DNA of 6,559 bases from Clostridia bacterium (GTDB taxonomy: Bacteria; Bacillota_A; Clostridia; Lachnospirales; Lachnospiraceae), in assembly GCA_012515365.1 (NCBI GenBank), contig JAAYYM010000237.1:1-6559 (forward strand), written 5' to 3'. Both the position numbers and the translations under genes were made by a program. Positions within the stretch are counted from its first letter, which is position 1. The number at the start of each line of letters is the position of its first letter. Below are positions 6,469 through 6,559 of the stretch, in pieces. The notes under the pieces are model-generated. The model ran no database searches, was not told the DNA's origin, and saw nothing but the letters and a program-made list of their open reading frames with translations.

Positions 6469-6559
6469 AAATATTTCAATGCTGATTTGTTATAAATATA
6501 TAGAATTTTAATTAACTGATGGTATGTTTAATAAAGGTACTTCTTCTTTAACTACCATG

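Larger units (their letters stand above)
6434..6559 (+). mobile_element. Right copy of a terminal inverted repeat, probable insertion-sequence end (partial)
   Basis: This is the mirror copy of bases 1-125, identical over 125 bp, plus one extra final base. It enters the 5' part of the KdpD-like kinase frame and puts an in-frame TGA (6445-6443, minus strand) just upstream of the surviving kinase codons. The element reads out of the window on the plus strand. An open frame starting ATG at 6524 (MFNKGTSSLTTM) runs to the window edge and may be a transposase N-terminus, but this is weak. The flanking bases at both junctions share CGG before TGTTTG, so the true IS edge may be at TG, GG or CGG. Confidence 0.7.

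Noticed and set aside
6243..6485. Plus-strand open frame antisense to the kdpD-like fragment that ends with the same 16 residues as the left truncated kinase
   Set aside because: It is the shadow of a real gene; the shared ending arises only because both frames enter the same repeat in the same phase.
1..6559. Linear plasmid or phage with terminal inverted repeats
   Set aside because: No replication, terminal-protein, capsid or mobilisation gene is present, and both repeats interrupt chromosomal-type kinase genes, which fits IS insertion better.

Overview
The window is 6,559 bp of AT-rich DNA whose protein families, strong Shine-Dalgarno sites and codon use suggest a low-GC Firmicute, probably a gut clostridium such as a Lachnospiraceae member. 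This host call is an inference from gene content. All recognisable genes lie on the minus strand. No RNA gene, CRISPR array or phage gene was seen.

The first 125 bases and the last 126 bases are perfect reverse complements of each other (position i pairs with position 6559-i). They look like the ends of two oppositely oriented copies of one insertion sequence whose bodies lie outside the window. Each copy cuts a histidine-kinase gene. On the left, a 7TM-PAS sensor kinase loses its catalytic half and gains a short IS-encoded tail. On the right, a KdpD-type kinase loses its N-terminal sensor part. The window limits may simply be assembly breaks at a repeat.

Between the repeats, in transcription order (right to left), lies a tight four-gene cluster: kdpD-like 3' part, kdpE-like response regulator, a 509-aa internally duplicated DUF1538 membrane protein, and a 224-aa tandem PII-like protein. 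The gaps are 4, 11 and 12 nt, and the Shine-Dalgarno sites abut or overlap the preceding stop codons. This looks like a two-component system controlling a membrane carrier or channel that has its own PII-type regulator. No kdpFABC genes are visible.

A promoter-like site follows the PII gene and probably starts a second unit: a DUF554 membrane protein, then a flavin reductase-like FMN protein. The truncated 7TM kinase comes last. The most interesting content is the KdpDE/DUF1538/tandem-PII cluster, whose substrate and signal are unknown, and the mirrored IS ends that cut two sensor kinases.
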